A stretch of DNA of 64,000 nt from SLDF01 sp964537925 (GCA_964537925.1 CAZICV010000001.1:1116001-1180000), one strand, 5' to 3'. Positions 29,501-44,500 are shown, numbered from the stretch's first letter. A program made the numbers and translations. Notes: generated by a model not told the origin, from the letters alone.

Positions 29501-32500
29501 TGCACTGATCTGCTGCAGTAGCCATGTCAAACGCCAGCTCATCGTCGCACTCTGCCGTATAGTTAGCAGGTACATACGTGAAGGCAGGCGCTACCGTATC
29601 GATCACCGTGATCACCTGCACCGCTGTAGCACTGTTGCCACAAACATCCGTTGCGGTGAACGTACGTGTGATCACGAAGTTGCCCGCACAGTGGCCGATC
29701 GTAGTGTCTCTTGATTCACTTACTACCGGTACACCGCAGTTGTCCGTTGCCTGGGCTGCTCCGAAGAACAGTTGATCCGTGCAGTATGCCGTGTAGTTCG
29801 CAGGGACAACTGTGAACGCAGGAGCTGTGGTGTCTACCACCGTGATCACCTGTGTCGCTGTCTTCGTATTGCCACAAGCGTCCGTTGCTGTGAATGTACG
29901 TGTGATCACGTAGCTGTTCACACAGTGACCTGCTGTCGTATCTCTTACCTCACTCACTACTGGTATGCTGCAGTTGTCCGTAGCCGTAGCTGATCCAAAC
30001 ACCAACTGATCATCACATTCAGCTGTGTAGTTCGCAGGGATATGTGTAAAGACCGGTGCGGTAGTATCTATTACTGTTATGATATGTTGTGCCGTGCTGC
30101 TGTTGCCGCAGAGGTCAGTCGCCGTGAACGTGCGTACGATCCGGTAGCTGTTCGCACAGTGGCCCGGTACTGTATCCGTCACCGTCTCGATGAAAGCCTG
30201 GCCACAGTTGTCTATAGCTATCGCCGCCTCACAGATCACTTCTTCTTCGCAGCTAACCGTCTTGTCCATCTGGACATACGTGAACACAGGCGCGGTAGTA
30301 TCCACCACCGTGATCACCTGACTCGCTGTCTTCGTATTGCCACAGGCATCCGTTGCAGTGAACGTACGTACGACCACATAGCTGTTCGGGCAGTGACCCA
30401 CTATCGTATCTCTTGATTCGCTCACCACAGGTGTGCTGCAGTTGTCCGCTGCTGTAGCTGATCCGAAGAACAGTTGATCATCACATTCTGCTATGTAATT
30501 CGCAGGTACATGTGTGAACACCGGTGCAGTCGTGTCCACTACCGTGATCACCTGCACTGCCGTTGCGCTGTTACCACAACCGTCAACCGCCGTGAACGTA
30601 CGTGTGATCACATAACTGTCTGCACAGTGGCCTGCTGTCGTATCGCGTACCTCGCTCACCGCAGCGCCGCTGCACTGATCTGCTGCAGTAGCCATGTCAA
30701 GCGTCAGCTCATCGTCGCACTCTGCCGTATAGTTAGCAGGTACATACGTGAAGGCAGGCGCTACCGTATCGATCACTGTGATCACCTGCACCGCTGTAGC
30801 ACTGTTGCCACAAGCATCCGTTGCTGTGAACGTACGTGTGATCACGAAGTTGCCTGCACAGTGGCCTGTCGCAGTGTCTCTTGATTCACTTACTACCGGT
30901 ATACCGCAGTTGTCCGTTGCCTGGGCTGCTCCGAAGAACAGTTGATCCGTGCAGTATGCCGTGTAGTTCGCAGGGACAACTGTGAACGCAGGAGCTGTGG
31001 TGTCTACCACCGTGATCACCTGTGTCGCTGTCTTCGTATTGCCACAAGCGTCCGTTGCTGTGAATGTACGTGTGATCACGTAGCTGTTCACACAGTGACC
31101 TGCTGTCGTATCTCTTACCTCACTCACTACTGGTATGCTGCAGTTGTCCGTTGCCGTAGCTGATCCAAACACCAACTGATCATCACATTCTGCTGTGTAG
31201 TTCGCAGGGATATGCGTGAATACCGGTGCGGTAGTGTCTATTACTGTTATGATATGCTGTGCAGTCGCACTGTTGCCGCAGAGGTCAGTCGCCGTGAACG
31301 TGCGTACGATCCGGTAGCTGTTCGCACAGTGGCCCGGTACTGTATCCGTCACCGTCTCGATGAAAGCCTGGCCACAGTTGTCTATAGCTATCGCCGCCTC
31401 ACAGATCACTTCTTCTTCGCAGCTAACCGTCTTGTCCATCTGGACATACGTGAACACAGGCGCTGTCGTGTCCACTACCGTGATCACCTGTGTCGCTGTC
31501 TTCATATTGCCACAAGCATCCACCGCAGTGAACGTACGTGTGATCACGTAGCTGTTCACACAGTGGCCTGCCGTCGTATCTCTTACTTCGCTCACCACAG
31601 GTGTGCTGCAGTTATCCGTTGCTGTAGCTGATCCGAACACCAGCCTGTCGTCACACTCTGCCGTATAGCTCGCAGGTACATGCGTGAACACCGGTGCTGT
31701 CTGATCCGATACTGTGATCACCTGCTGTGCCGTGCGTGCGTTGCCGCACTGGTCTACTGCCGTGAAGGTACGCGTGATCACATAGCTGTTCACACAGTGA
31801 CCCGCTGTCGTATCACGCACTTCGCTCAGCACTGCCGTTCCGCAGTTATCCTTAGCCGCAGGTGCTTCAAACACCAGCTGATCATCGCAGTCTACCGTGT
31901 AGCTCGCAGGGATATATGTGAATACAGGCGCTGTCGTATCTACTATCGTGATCACCTGCATGCTGTCCGTGACATTGCCGCACTCGTCCGTCGCGATCAA
32001 CAGCCTTACATATGTGTAGCTGTTCGGGCAGTCGCCAGGCAGTGTATAGCGGATATCCTGGAGGTCTACCTCGCCGCAGTTGTCTTCCACTTCCACTTCA
32101 GCACAGAAGATCGGCTGCTCACAGGACAGTGTATAGTCTTCCGGTACATAGGTAAACACCGGACCTTCGGAATCACGTACCGTGATCACCTGCTGTGCCG
32201 TGCGTGCATTGCCACAGCCGTCAACCGCCGTGAACGTACGTGTGATCACGTAGTTGTATGCACAGCTGCCATCAGTTGTATCGCGCATTTCGGTCACCGT
32301 AGCGCCGCTGCACTGATCGGCTGCTGCCGCCATGTCAAACACAAGCTCCTCATCACATTCTGCCGTATAGTTCGCAGGCAGATGTGTGAACATCGGCGCT
32401 ACCGTATCCACTACCGTGATCACCTGGACCGCCGTATTCGTATTGCCACAGGCGTCCGTTGCCGTGAATGTACGTGTGATCATGTAGTTACCGGCACAGT

Positions 32501-35500
32501 GACCTGTAGTTGTATCTCTTGATTCACTTACTACAGGTACACCACAGTTGTCCACTGCCTGTGCTGCTCCGAAGAACAGCTGATCTGTACAGTATGCAGT
32601 GTAGTTGGCAGGTACAACCGTGAAAGCCGGTGCGGTAGTGTCTATTACTGTTACTATGTGCTGTGCAGTCGCACTGTTGCCGCAGAGGTCAGTCGCCGTG
32701 AACGTGCGTACGATCCGGTAGCTGTTCGCACAGTGGCCCGGTACTGTATCCGTCACCGTCACGATGAAGGCCTGACCGCAGTTATCTACTGCTATCGCAG
32801 CCTCACAGATCACTTCTTCCTCGCAGCTCACCGTCTTGTCCATCTGGACATACGTGAACACAGGCGCTGTCGTGTCCACTACCGTGATCACCTGTGTCGC
32901 TGTCTTCGTATTGCCACAGGCATCCACCGCTGTGAATGTACGTGTGATCACGTAGCTGTTCACACAGTGACCTGCCGTCGTATCTCTCACTTCGCTCACC
33001 ACAGGTGTGCTGCAGTTATCCGTTGCTGTAGCCGATCCGAACACCAGCCTGTCGTCACACTCTGCCGTATAGCTCGCAGGTACATGCGTGAACACCGGTG
33101 CTGTCTGATCCGATACTGTGATCACCTGCTGTGCCGTGCGTGCGTTGCCGCACTGGTCTACTGCCGTGAAGGTACGCGTGATCACATAGCTGTTCACACA
33201 GTGACCCGCTGTCGTATCACGCACTTCGCTCAGCACTGCCGTTCCGCAGTTATCCTTAGCCGCAGGTGCTTCAAACACCAGCTGATCATCGCAGTCTACC
33301 GTGTAGCTCGCAGGGATATATGTGAATACAGGCGCTGTCGTATCTACTATCGTGATCACCTGCATGCTGTCCGTGACATTGCCGCACTCGTCCGTCGCGA
33401 TCAACAGCCTTACATATGTGTAGCTGTTCGGGCAGTCGCCAGGCAGTGTATAGCGGATATCCTGGAGGTCTACCTCGCCGCAGTTGTCTTCCACTTCCAC
33501 TTCAGCACAGAAGATCGGCTGCTCACAGGACAGTGTATAGTCTTCCGGTACATAGGTAAACACCGGACCTTCGGAATCACGTACCGTGATCACCTGCTGT
33601 GCCGTGCGCGCATTGCCGCAGCTGTCAACCGCCGTGAACGTACGTGTGATCACATAGTTGTATGCACAGCTGCCAGCAGTCGTATCTCTTGTCTCTGACA
33701 TATTTGCCACCGTACAGTTATCTGCGGCTGAAGGATTTTCATATACCAGCTCATCGTCGCATTCTGCCGTGTAGTTTGCCGGGATATGGGTGAATACAGG
33801 CGCTGTCGTATCCACTACCGTTACATGCTGTGTTGCTGTCGTAGCATTGCCGCATACATCTGTAGCAGTTACGCTGCGGACAATCGCAAAACCACAGTCA
33901 AGGCTGCTTGTATCGGCCGCCGTCGTATAGACAAGGGCGCCGTCACAGTTGTCTGCAAACAGCGGTGTAAACGCCGGAACGATCTCCTCACAGCTCACTG
34001 TAAGATCCTGAACCAGGTTCAGCAGAGCCGGAGCCGTCGTATCTACCACCGTTACTATGTGCTGTGCCGTGCTGCTGTTGCCGCAGAGGTCAGTCGCCGT
34101 GAACGTGCGTACGATCCGGTAGCTGTTCGCACAGTGGCCCGGTACTGTATCCGTCACCGTCACGATGAAGGCCTGACCGCAGTTATCTACTGCTATCGCA
34201 GCCTCACAGATCACTTCTTCCTCGCAGCTCACCGTCTTGTCCATCTGGACATAGGTGAACACCGGCGCTGTCGAATCCACTACCGTGATCAACTGACTCG
34301 CTGTATTCGTATTGCCGCAGGCATCCGTAGCCGTGAACGTACGTACGATCACATAGCTGTTCGGGCAGTGACCCACTATCGTATCTCTTGACTCACTCAC
34401 CGCAGGTGTGCTGCAGTTATCTGTTGCAGTAGCCGATCCGAACACCAGTTGATCATCACATTCTGCTATGTAGTTTGCAGGTACATGCGTGAATACAGGC
34501 GCTGTAGTGTCCACTACCGTGATCACTTGTACCCCTGTTTTCGCGTTACCGCAAATGTCTACTGCGGTGAATGTACGTGTGATCACATAACTGTCTGCAC
34601 AGTGACCTGCCGTCGTATCTCTTACTTCGCTCACCACCGGCGTGCTGCAGTTGTCTGTTGCCGTAGCTGATCCGAACACCAGCTGATCATCACACTCTGC
34701 CGTGTAATTCGCAGGTACATGTGTGAAGACCGGCGCTGTCGTATCTACCACCGTGATCACCTGCTGTGCCGTTGCGCTGTTGCCACAACCGTCAACCGCT
34801 GTGAATGTACGTGTGATCACATAACTGTCTGCACAGTGGCCCGCTGTCGTATCGCGTACCTCGCTCACCGTAGCGCCGCTGCACTGATCTGCTGCGGTAG
34901 CCATGTCAAACGCCAACTCATCGTCGCACTCTGCCGTATAGTTCGCAGGTACATACGTGAAGGCAGGCGCTACTGTATCGATCACCGTGATCACCTGGAC
35001 TGCTGTTGCACTGTTGCCGCAGGCGTCTGTAGCCGTGAACGTACGTGTGATCACGAAGTTGCCTGCACAGTGGCCTGTCGTAGTGTCTCTTGATTCACTT
35101 ACTACCGGTACACCGCAGTTGTCCGTTGCCTGGGCTGCTCCGAAGAACAGTTGATCCGTGCAGTATGCCGTGTAGTTCGCAGGGACAACTGTGAACGCAG
35201 GAGCTGTGGTGTCTACCACCGTGATCACCTGTGTCGCTGTCTTCGTATTGCCACAAGCGTCCGTTGCTGTGAATGTACGTGTGATCACGTAGCTGTTCAC
35301 ACAGTGACCTGCTGTCGTATCTCTTACCTCACTCACTACTGGTATGCTGCAGTTGTCCGTTGCCGTAGCTGATCCAAACACCAACTGATCATCACATTCT
35401 GCTGTGTAGTTCGCAGGGATATGCGTGAATACCGGTGCGGTAGTGTCTATTACTGTTATGATATGCTGTGCAGTCGCACTGTTGCCGCAGAGGTCAGTCG

Positions 35501-38500
35501 CCGTGAACGTGCGTACGATCCGGTAGCTGTTCGCACAGTGGCCCGGTACTGTATCCGTCACCGTCTCGATGAAAGCCTGGCCGCAGTTGTCTACTGCTAT
35601 TGCTGCCTCACAGATCACTTCTTCCTCGCAGCTCACTGTCTTGTCCATCTGGACATACGTGAACACAGGCGCTGTCGTATCCACCACCGTGATCACCTGC
35701 GTCGCTGTCTTCGTATTGCCACAGGCATCCGTTGCTGTGAACGTACGTGTGATCACGTAGCTGTTCACACAGTGACCTGCCGTCGTATCTCTTGATTCGC
35801 TCACCACAGGTGTGCTGCAGTTGTCCGTTGCCGTAGCTGATCCGAACACCAGTTGATCATCACATTCTGCCGTGTAGTTCGCAGGGATATGCGTGAACAC
35901 CGGCGCAGTACGATCTTTTACCGTGATCTTCTGGATCGCTGTCTTCGTGTTACCACAAGCGTCCGTAGCGGTGAACGTACGCTTGATCACGTAGCTGTTC
36001 GCACAGTGGCCCGCTATCGTATCGCGTACCTCAGTCACTACAGGGACACCACAGTTATCAGTGGCTGTTGCATCCGCATATACCGGCGTCTCATGACACT
36101 CGAGCGTGTAGTCCGCAGGCACATGCGTGAAGACTGGCGCTTGATCGTCGCCTACCTGGATAGTCTGCTGTGCAGTCTTCATATTGCCACAAACATCCGT
36201 AGCCGTGAAGGTCCTGATGATTGTAAAGTTAGCAGGGCATATACCCGGGATTGTATCCCGGCGCTCCGTTACAGTCGGTATGCCGCAATTGTCAGTAGCC
36301 GTAGCCGGGGCATACACAGGTTGATCATTACAAGCAACCACATAGTCGGCTGGTACATGCGTAAACACCGGCTTTGTTTCATCCTTCACCGTGATCTTCT
36401 GGGTAGCCGTCTTCGTGTTACCGCAGGCATCCGTTGCTGTGAATGTGCGCTTGATCACGTAGCTGTTCGCACAGCTGCCCGCTATCGTATCGCGTACCTC
36501 AGTCACTACAGGTACACCACAGTTATCTGTTGCCGTGGCATTCGCATATACCGGTGTCTCGTGACACTCGATCGTATAGTCCGCAGGTACATGCGTGAAG
36601 GATGGCTTCGTCTCATCTTTTACTGTGATCTGCTGAATCGCTGTCTTCGTATTACCACAAGCGTCCGTAGCGGTGAACGTACGCTTGATCACGTAGCTGT
36701 TCGCACAGCTGCCCGCTATCGTATCGCGTACTTCTGTCACTACAGGTACACCACAGTTATCCGTTGCAGTCGCTGTAGCATAGGTTGGTGTCTTGTGGCA
36801 TTCGATCGTATAGTCCGCAGGAATGTATGTGAAGGACGGTCTCGTCTCATCTTTTACCGTGATCTTCTGGATCGCTGTCTTCGTGTTGCCACAAGCGTCC
36901 GTAGCGGTGAACGTACGCTTGATCACGTAGCTGTTCGCGCAGCTGCCCGCTATCGTGTCACGTACTTCTGTCACTACAGGTACACCACAGTTGTCCGTTG
37001 CCGTAGCATTCGCATACACAGGCGTCTCATGACACTCGATCGTGTAGTCGCCCGGCACATGCGTGAAAGATGGTCTCGTGTCGTCTTTTACTGTAATCTT
37101 CTGGATCGCTGTCTTCGTGTTACCGCAAGCATCCGTAGCGGTGAACGTACGCTTGATCACGTAGCTGTTCGCACAGCTGCCCGCTATCGTATCGCGTACT
37201 TCCGTCACTACAGGTACACCGCAGTTATCCGTTGCCGTAGCATTCGCATACACAGGCGTCTCATGGCATTCGATCGTGTAGTCTGCCGGTACGTGCGTGA
37301 AGGTCGGAGCCTTGTCATCACCTACCTGGATTGTCTGCTGTGCCGTAGACGTATTGCCGCAGGTATCCGTAGCTGTGAATGTACGCTTGATCACGTAGCT
37401 GTTCGCGCAGCTGCCCGCTATCGTATCGCGTACTTCAGTCACTACAGGTACACTACAGTTGTCTGTTGCCGTAGCTGCAGCATAGGTCGGTGTCTTATGG
37501 CACTCAAGCGTATAATCCGCAGGTACATGGGTGAACACCGGTTTCGTATTATCTTTTACTGTGATCTTCTGGATCGCTGTCTTCGTGTTACCACAAGCAT
37601 CCGTAGCGGTGAACGTACGCTTGATCACGTAGCTGTTCGCACAGCTGCCCGCTATCGTATCGCGTACTTCTGTCACTACAGGTACACCGCAATTATCTGT
37701 TGCTGTTGCATTCGCATATACAGGTGTCTCATGGCATTCGATCGTGTAGTCGCCTGGCACATGCGTGAAAGATGGTCTCGTCTCATCTTTTACTGTGATC
37801 TTCTGGATCGCTGTCTTCGTGTTACCACAAGCATCCGTAGCGGTGAACGTACGCTTGATAACGTAGCTGTTCGCGCAGCTGCCCGCTATCGTATCGCGTA
37901 CTTCTGTCACTACAGGTACACCGCAGTTGTCCGTTGCCGTAGCATTCGCATATACAGGCGTCTCATGACACTCGATCGTGTAGTCGCCCGGTACATGCGT
38001 GAAGGTCGGGATCTGTGTATCCGTCACAGTGATACTTTGTACCGCTGTCTTTTTGTTGCCGCAGGCATCCGTAGCTGTGAACGTACGCTTGATAACGTAG
38101 TTGTTCGCACAGCTGCCCGCTATCGTATCACGTACTTCCGTCACTACAGGTACACCACAGTTATCAGTAGCTGTTGCCGTAGCATAGGTCGGTGTCTTAT
38201 GACATTCGATCGTATAGTCTGCAGGTACATGCGTGAAGGTCGGTCTCGTCTCGTCCTTCACCGTGATCTTCTGGATCGCTGTCTTCGTGTTACCACAAGC
38301 GTCAGTAGCTGTAAACGTACGCTTGATAACGTAGTTGTTCGCACAGCTGCCCGCTATCGTATCGCGTACTTCAGTTACTACCGGTACGCTGCAGTTATCA
38401 GTAGCCGTGGCATTCGCATACACAGGCGTCTCATGACACTCGATCGTGTAGTCGCCCGGTACATGTGTAAATACAGGGGCTTCATCATCGCCTACCTGGA

Positions 38501-41500
38501 TCGTCTGCTGTGCAGTCTTTGTATTACCGCAGGCATCTGTAGCCGTGAAAGTTCTTACTATCGTGAAATTACCTGCGCACACTCCTGGTATTGTATCGCG
38601 CACTTCCGTCACCGCAGGTACACCGCAGTTGTCCGTTGCAGTGGCAGATTCGAATACGGGTGATCCGTTACAGGTTGTTGTATAGCTGGCCGGTACATGT
38701 GTAAACGTCGGCTTCGTCTCATCTTTTACAGTGATCTTCTGGATCGCTGTCTTCGTATTGCCGCAGGCATCCGTCGCTGTGAATGTACGCTTGATAACGT
38801 AGTTGTTCGCACAGCTGCCCGCTATCGTATCGCGTACTTCAGTTACTACCGGTACGCTGCAGTTATCAGTAGCCGTGGCATTCGCATACACAGGTGTCTC
38901 ATGACACTCGATCGTATAGTCTGCCGGCACATGCGCGAAGGTCGGTCTCGTCTCGTCCTTCACCGTGATGCTCTGTACCGCTGTCTTTGTATTGCCGCAG
39001 GCATCTGTAGCCGTGAACGTACGCTTGATCACGTAGTTGTTCACACAGCTGCCAGTTATCGTATCCCGGCGCTCTGTGATCACAGGTACGCCCCCGCAGT
39101 TATCTGTTGCTGTTGCATTCGCATACACAGGTGTCTCATGACACTCAATTGTGTAGTCTGCCGGCACATGCGTGAAGGTCGGCCTCGTCTCATCTTTCAC
39201 CGTGATGCTCTGTACCGCTGTCTTTGTATTGCCGCAGGCATCCGTAGCCGTGAACGTACGCTTGATAACGTAGTTGTTCGCACAACTGCCCGCAATCGTA
39301 TCGCGGCGCTCTGTGATCACAGGCACGCCTCCGCAGTTGTCTGTAGCCGTAGCATTCGCATACACAGGCGCTTCGTGACACTGGATCGTATAGTCTGCCG
39401 GCACATGTGTAAAGGTCGGCTTGGTCTCATCTTTCACCGTGATCTTCTGGATCGCTGTCTTCGTGTTTCCGCAGGCATCCGTGGCTGTAAACGTACGCTT
39501 GATCACGTAGTTGTTCGCACAGCTGCCCGCTATCGTATCGCGTACTTCCGTCACTACAGGTACACCACAGTTATCCGTTGCCGTCGCATTCGCATATACA
39601 GGCGTCTCATGACACTCGATCGTGTAGTCTGCCGGTACGTGCGTGAATACAGGCGCTTGATCGTCGCCTACCTGGATCGTCTGTTGCGCTGTCTTTGAGT
39701 TGCCACAAGCATCCGTAGCTGTAAATGTCCTTACGATTGTGAAATTACCTGCGCACACACCCGGGATTGTATCACGGCGTTCAGTCACCGCAGGAGTACC
39801 GCAGTTGTCTGTAGCTGTGGCAGATTCGAATACCGGTGCTCCGTTACAGGTAGCTGTATAGCCCGCCGGTACATAAGTGAATACCGGTCTTGTTTCGTCT
39901 TTTACTGTGATCCTCTGGATCGCTGTCTTTGTGTTGCCGCAGGCGTCCGTAGCCTTGAACGTACGCTTGATCACGTAGCTGTTCGCACAGCTGCCCGCTA
40001 TCGTATCGCGTACTTCCGTCACTACAGGTACACCACAGTTATCCGTTGCCGTCGCATTCGCATATACAGGCGTCTCATGACACTCGATCGTATAGTCTGC
40101 CGGCACATGCGTGAAGGTCGGGATCTGTGTATCCGTCACGGTGATTTGCTGGATCGCTGTCTTCGTGTTGCCGCATACATCCGTAGCTGTGAACGTACGC
40201 TTGATCACGTAGTTGTTCGCACAGCTGCCCGCTATCGTATCGCGGCGCTCCGTGATCACAGGAGTACTACAGTTGTCCGTTGCCGTCGCAGAACCAAAAA
40301 CAAGGTTGTCACTGCACTGTGCTGTATAGTTTGCAGGTACCTGGGTGAATACGGGAGCAGTATGATCCTTGACCGTGATCACCTGAAGGTGAGATCTTGA
40401 GTTGCCGCAGGCATCCGTGACTGTCCAGGTACGCTTGAGTGTATATTTGTTTGCACAGGTTCCGTCCACCCTGACCTGGTTGTACTGGATGGCGGGATTT
40501 CCGCAGTTGTCCGTTGCCGTGAGCGTGGCCGGAGCCGGGATCGCATCGCATTCTACCGTCACATCCGAAGGAAGCGTGCTGGTCCAGGTGGGTTTTTGCG
40601 TATCGGAGATCTTGATCGTTGCCTGGCAGGTTCTCGTCTGGCCACAGTTGTCAGTCACTGTGAAAGTCACTACCTGTGTGGACACGATCGGGCATGTACC
40701 CGGTACAAAATTGTTGGGATTGAAGTTATTGGTCAGGCTTGCGATACCGCAATCTGCCTGAGCTGTCACTGTATTGAGCCAGCTGTTGATCTGTGTCTGG
40801 TTGTTGCTGTTGCACTCGATATTGAGATCTTGCGGACAGTTGATCGTGATTTGTCCTCTGAACTGCAGGCTCACTGTAGCATGCGGGTTCAGTATTGAAT
40901 TGCCCGGGCTGAAGAACGGCTGAACAGCGCCGGTGTGAGGAGCCTGGGGCATATATATCGTAAAACCGCTACCGTCTGATACGACTGCTGTAGCCTGTGC
41001 CGTAAAGTTGAACGAAGCTGTTGTCGCTCTCGTGAAGCAAAGATATACCGTGCGCAGACCGCTGCCACTCAGTGTCAGTGTGCCTGTTCCGTTGCCATTG
41101 TCCACGAGTACGTGGCCCTGGCCCTGGCTTCCGTTGCAGAGCACAGGCATGCCGCTTCCGTCGCTTATGCTCAGCGTCAGCTGGTTTTCAGTCGACTGAA
41201 GTGTGATCTGGATGCTCTGGTTGACGAAAGCCGAATTATTGGACGGGTTCATTTCCAGGTCCGGTGCGACCGGCGCTGTCGGGATGGCAGCGACTGCTGC
41301 ATCATATATAGCACACCAGTTGCTTACATTCTGCCCGCCACTACAGATATTCGGCAGTGAACTGCTGTTACAGTTGAATCCCTGTACACTTGCGTTTGTC
41401 GGGTTGGTGATCTTCCACACTACCAGCTGGATCACACGTCTGTGACTCGGGTTGTTCATATCGAGGCCATAGCTCGCCAGGTTGTCAAACACCCAGGAGA

Positions 41501-44500
41501 GCCGGGCGGCTTTCAGTGGGTTAAGACTTGGAATACCCTGGATACCCATCTGCGGTACAAATTTCACGGTACCTGGATTGTAAGATCCTCCGATACCTGA
41601 AGACAGTGTATAGTCAAAACAGAATGTATACTCCTGGTCGACTACCTGGCAGCTTTCGTTGACATAAGCAAAACAACCCGGGAGCAGTGAGCTTGAGATA
41701 CCGCAGTTACCATGAAGGATGATATAGCGGTCCTGCTGAAGAAGGTTTCTCGAAACAGACATGTTACCACCGGCACAGCTCTGTACAGTGATAGAACCTG
41801 ATGTACCACATGAACTGCGGCTGCCTCCTTCCAGGGGCGGGATGAATTTCTGGTCATCCTTGTCGTATGCATCGCATTTGTCGCCGCATGCGATCAGGAT
41901 ACGCTGAGTGTGCTGGATCTGGTTGCCGCAGCCGTCTGCTGCAGTCCAGGTGCGTACCAGGAAGTACTCGTACTGGCACGCGCCCTCTTCTTCATGCTCT
42001 TCCAGCGTCACGTTTGCCACGTTGCAGTTGTCCATAGCGGACAGGACTTCAGGCAGAGGAGCTTCTTCGCAGGTCAGGGTCATATCCTGCGGCAGGTCGC
42101 TGATCCAGACAGGCGCTACGTCATCGGTCACAGCGATCTGCTGAACAGCTGTTGCCGTGTTGCCGCAGGCATCCGTAGCTACAAATGTGCGGATGATCGT
42201 ATAGCTTCCGTCACAGGCGCCCGGAATGGTCTGCTCGTTTGTCGTGATGGCTACCTCGCCGCAGTTGTCCGTAGCTGTAGCAGTCGTCTCTGAAGGAGAC
42301 TGCTCACAGCTGATCGTTGTGTTCCCGGGTACGAAGGTGAACTCAGGCGCTTCGTTGTCCGCTACGATGATCTGTTGAGTAGCTGTTGCCGTATTGCCGC
42401 AGGCATCCGTTGCTGTGAACGTCCTCAGGAAAGTATAGCTGCCTGCGCAGTCGCCCGGGATCGAATCCGTAGTGACCGTGACGGTGGGTTCACCGCAGTT
42501 ATCCGTTGCTTCCGCCATTTCGAAAACAAGGGTTTCACCACAGGCAGCTTGATAACCAGAAGGAACATACGCAAACTGAGGGGCTACATGGTCGCCCACG
42601 TATATATTCTGCACCTGTACGGCCGTATTGCCGCAAGCGTCTGTAGCCGTATATGTACGTACCAGGGTATAAGAGGCTTCACAGTCTCCCTGGATCGTCT
42701 GTACGTTCATTTCCACTGTTGCTGTGCCACAGGCATCTGTAGCAGTCAGCGTCTCGGCTGCAGGTATCTCTTCCGTACAGCTGAGCGTCTGGTCCTGCAG
42801 CGTGGCGCTGAATACAGGAGCAGTAGTATCTTCTATAGTGATCGTGGCAGTGCAGGCGTGCTGGTTGCCGCAGGCGTCCGTGGCCGTGAAGGTCACGGTC
42901 TGTGTGCCTGTAGCTCCACATGCTCCGTTAAAAGCCGCCGGGTTGTATGTATTACTGATCTGCGGCGTACGGCAGTTGTCGGTAGCCGATGCTGAAGCCA
43001 GCCATGCGGTGATCATCGCATCCTTGTTGGCAGCGCCGCATTCCAGTACCAGGTCAGCCGGGCAGTTGATCACAGGAGGGTTTTCGTCAGAAACCACGAT
43101 ATAGCCCGTCTGCTGAGCAGTCTGTCCGCAGGACGTGATTACCGAGAACACCACCTCGATCTCGAGGCTGCAATTGCTGCCGTACTGTCTGTGGTGATTG
43201 ATCTGCGCCAGTATCTCGTGTTGGGCAGGAGAGATCGTGATCGTGCTCTCACCGCAGCTGCCGCTGACAGAAGCCCCCGCTATCCACGCAGCCACCTGGG
43301 CCTGTATGTTGTCATCTCCGCAAGCCAGGCCGAGCGCCGCCGGAACGACGATTACCGGCTCGCTCTCATTGACAATCGTGAGTGTAGCGCTGCAATCGGA
43401 AAAGTTGCCACAGGCGTCAGCCGCAGCAAAGTCTACAACAATTTCTTCACAGCCTGTGTAGCCGGCGTAATTGTGGGTCAGTGTGACATCTCCGCCGCAA
43501 GCATCCGTAACCACTACGCTGTTCAGCCAGTTTTCGATGATCATGTCGGCATTGGGGTCGCTGCAGTCCACTACCAGGTCCTGCGGACAGCCGGTGGAAG
43601 GATCACAGGTCAGTTTACCCAGTTTGAAGTTGAAGTTCATATTGGATCCGGAAGGCGGTGCACCGGTCCAGTCCATTTTCACATTACCTGTGAGTACAAA
43701 GCCGTCGGCAAGGTTAGCACCGGTAATAACAGCATTGTCCAGTTGCTCCGTACCCGGCATGATGTGGCCAAACAGTCCGTTCAGCGACTGGCCGTCCAGT
43801 GTCAGGTTGCTCAGGCGCACCGTAGTATTGGCAGCCGTGCGGGTAGACAGCAGGATACCGTCCATATCCAGGGGCCAGTTGTAGAAGCTGGCAGGGTCGA
43901 TCGTCAGTATACGCTGCGTAGCGCCGCTTGTGATCGTGAATTTGAAGCGATTCGTACCGGTAGCATTCGGATTGTACTCAAGCGAGAACGGCACATCTAC
44001 ACCTTTGGGCCATACAAACTCCCCGGTAGAAAGCGTATTGAAAGGGACAACATTGTGTATATCCAGCTCATACGCACCACCGACAGCGTTATTCCCGATC
44101 CGGCCCTCCGATGAAAAGAGCAGGGACTGGAATTGATTCTCGGCGTCCTGGCTGTTGTTAAAACGCGTAAAAGCCAGCCCTTGCGGCCAGCATGCTTCAG
44201 CGCCTCCAAACACCGGTCCCTGGTTGTCGACTACGGTGATCGTCTGTATACAGGTCGTTTCTTCTTCGCAGCTGTTGAAAGCTCTCCAGGTGCGCAGTAT
44301 ATAGCCGGAGCCACCGCATCCGTTGAGGAATGCCTGGTCCTGGTACTCGATAGAGGGTCCGCCTGATGCCGTACCGGTAGCAGCCGGGTCTATGGAACCG
44401 TCACAAGCCACCGTGACATCCTCCGGGCAGTTGAGCACCAGTGTCTCACAGCCTTCTTCACAGTCGCAGATAGAGATCGTGGCTGCAAAAGGATAGTGGT

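Noticed and set aside
35853..38663. 936-codon plus-strand frame opposite the repeat array
   Set aside because: It is the antisense of homogenised 234-bp repeats; one stop-free unit repeated many times stays open. The sense frame has the signal peptide, domains and sorting signal.
26787..40364. CRISPR-like regular repeats
   Set aside because: The 234-bp periodicity is in-frame protein-coding, with no short direct repeats separated by unique spacers and no cas genes.
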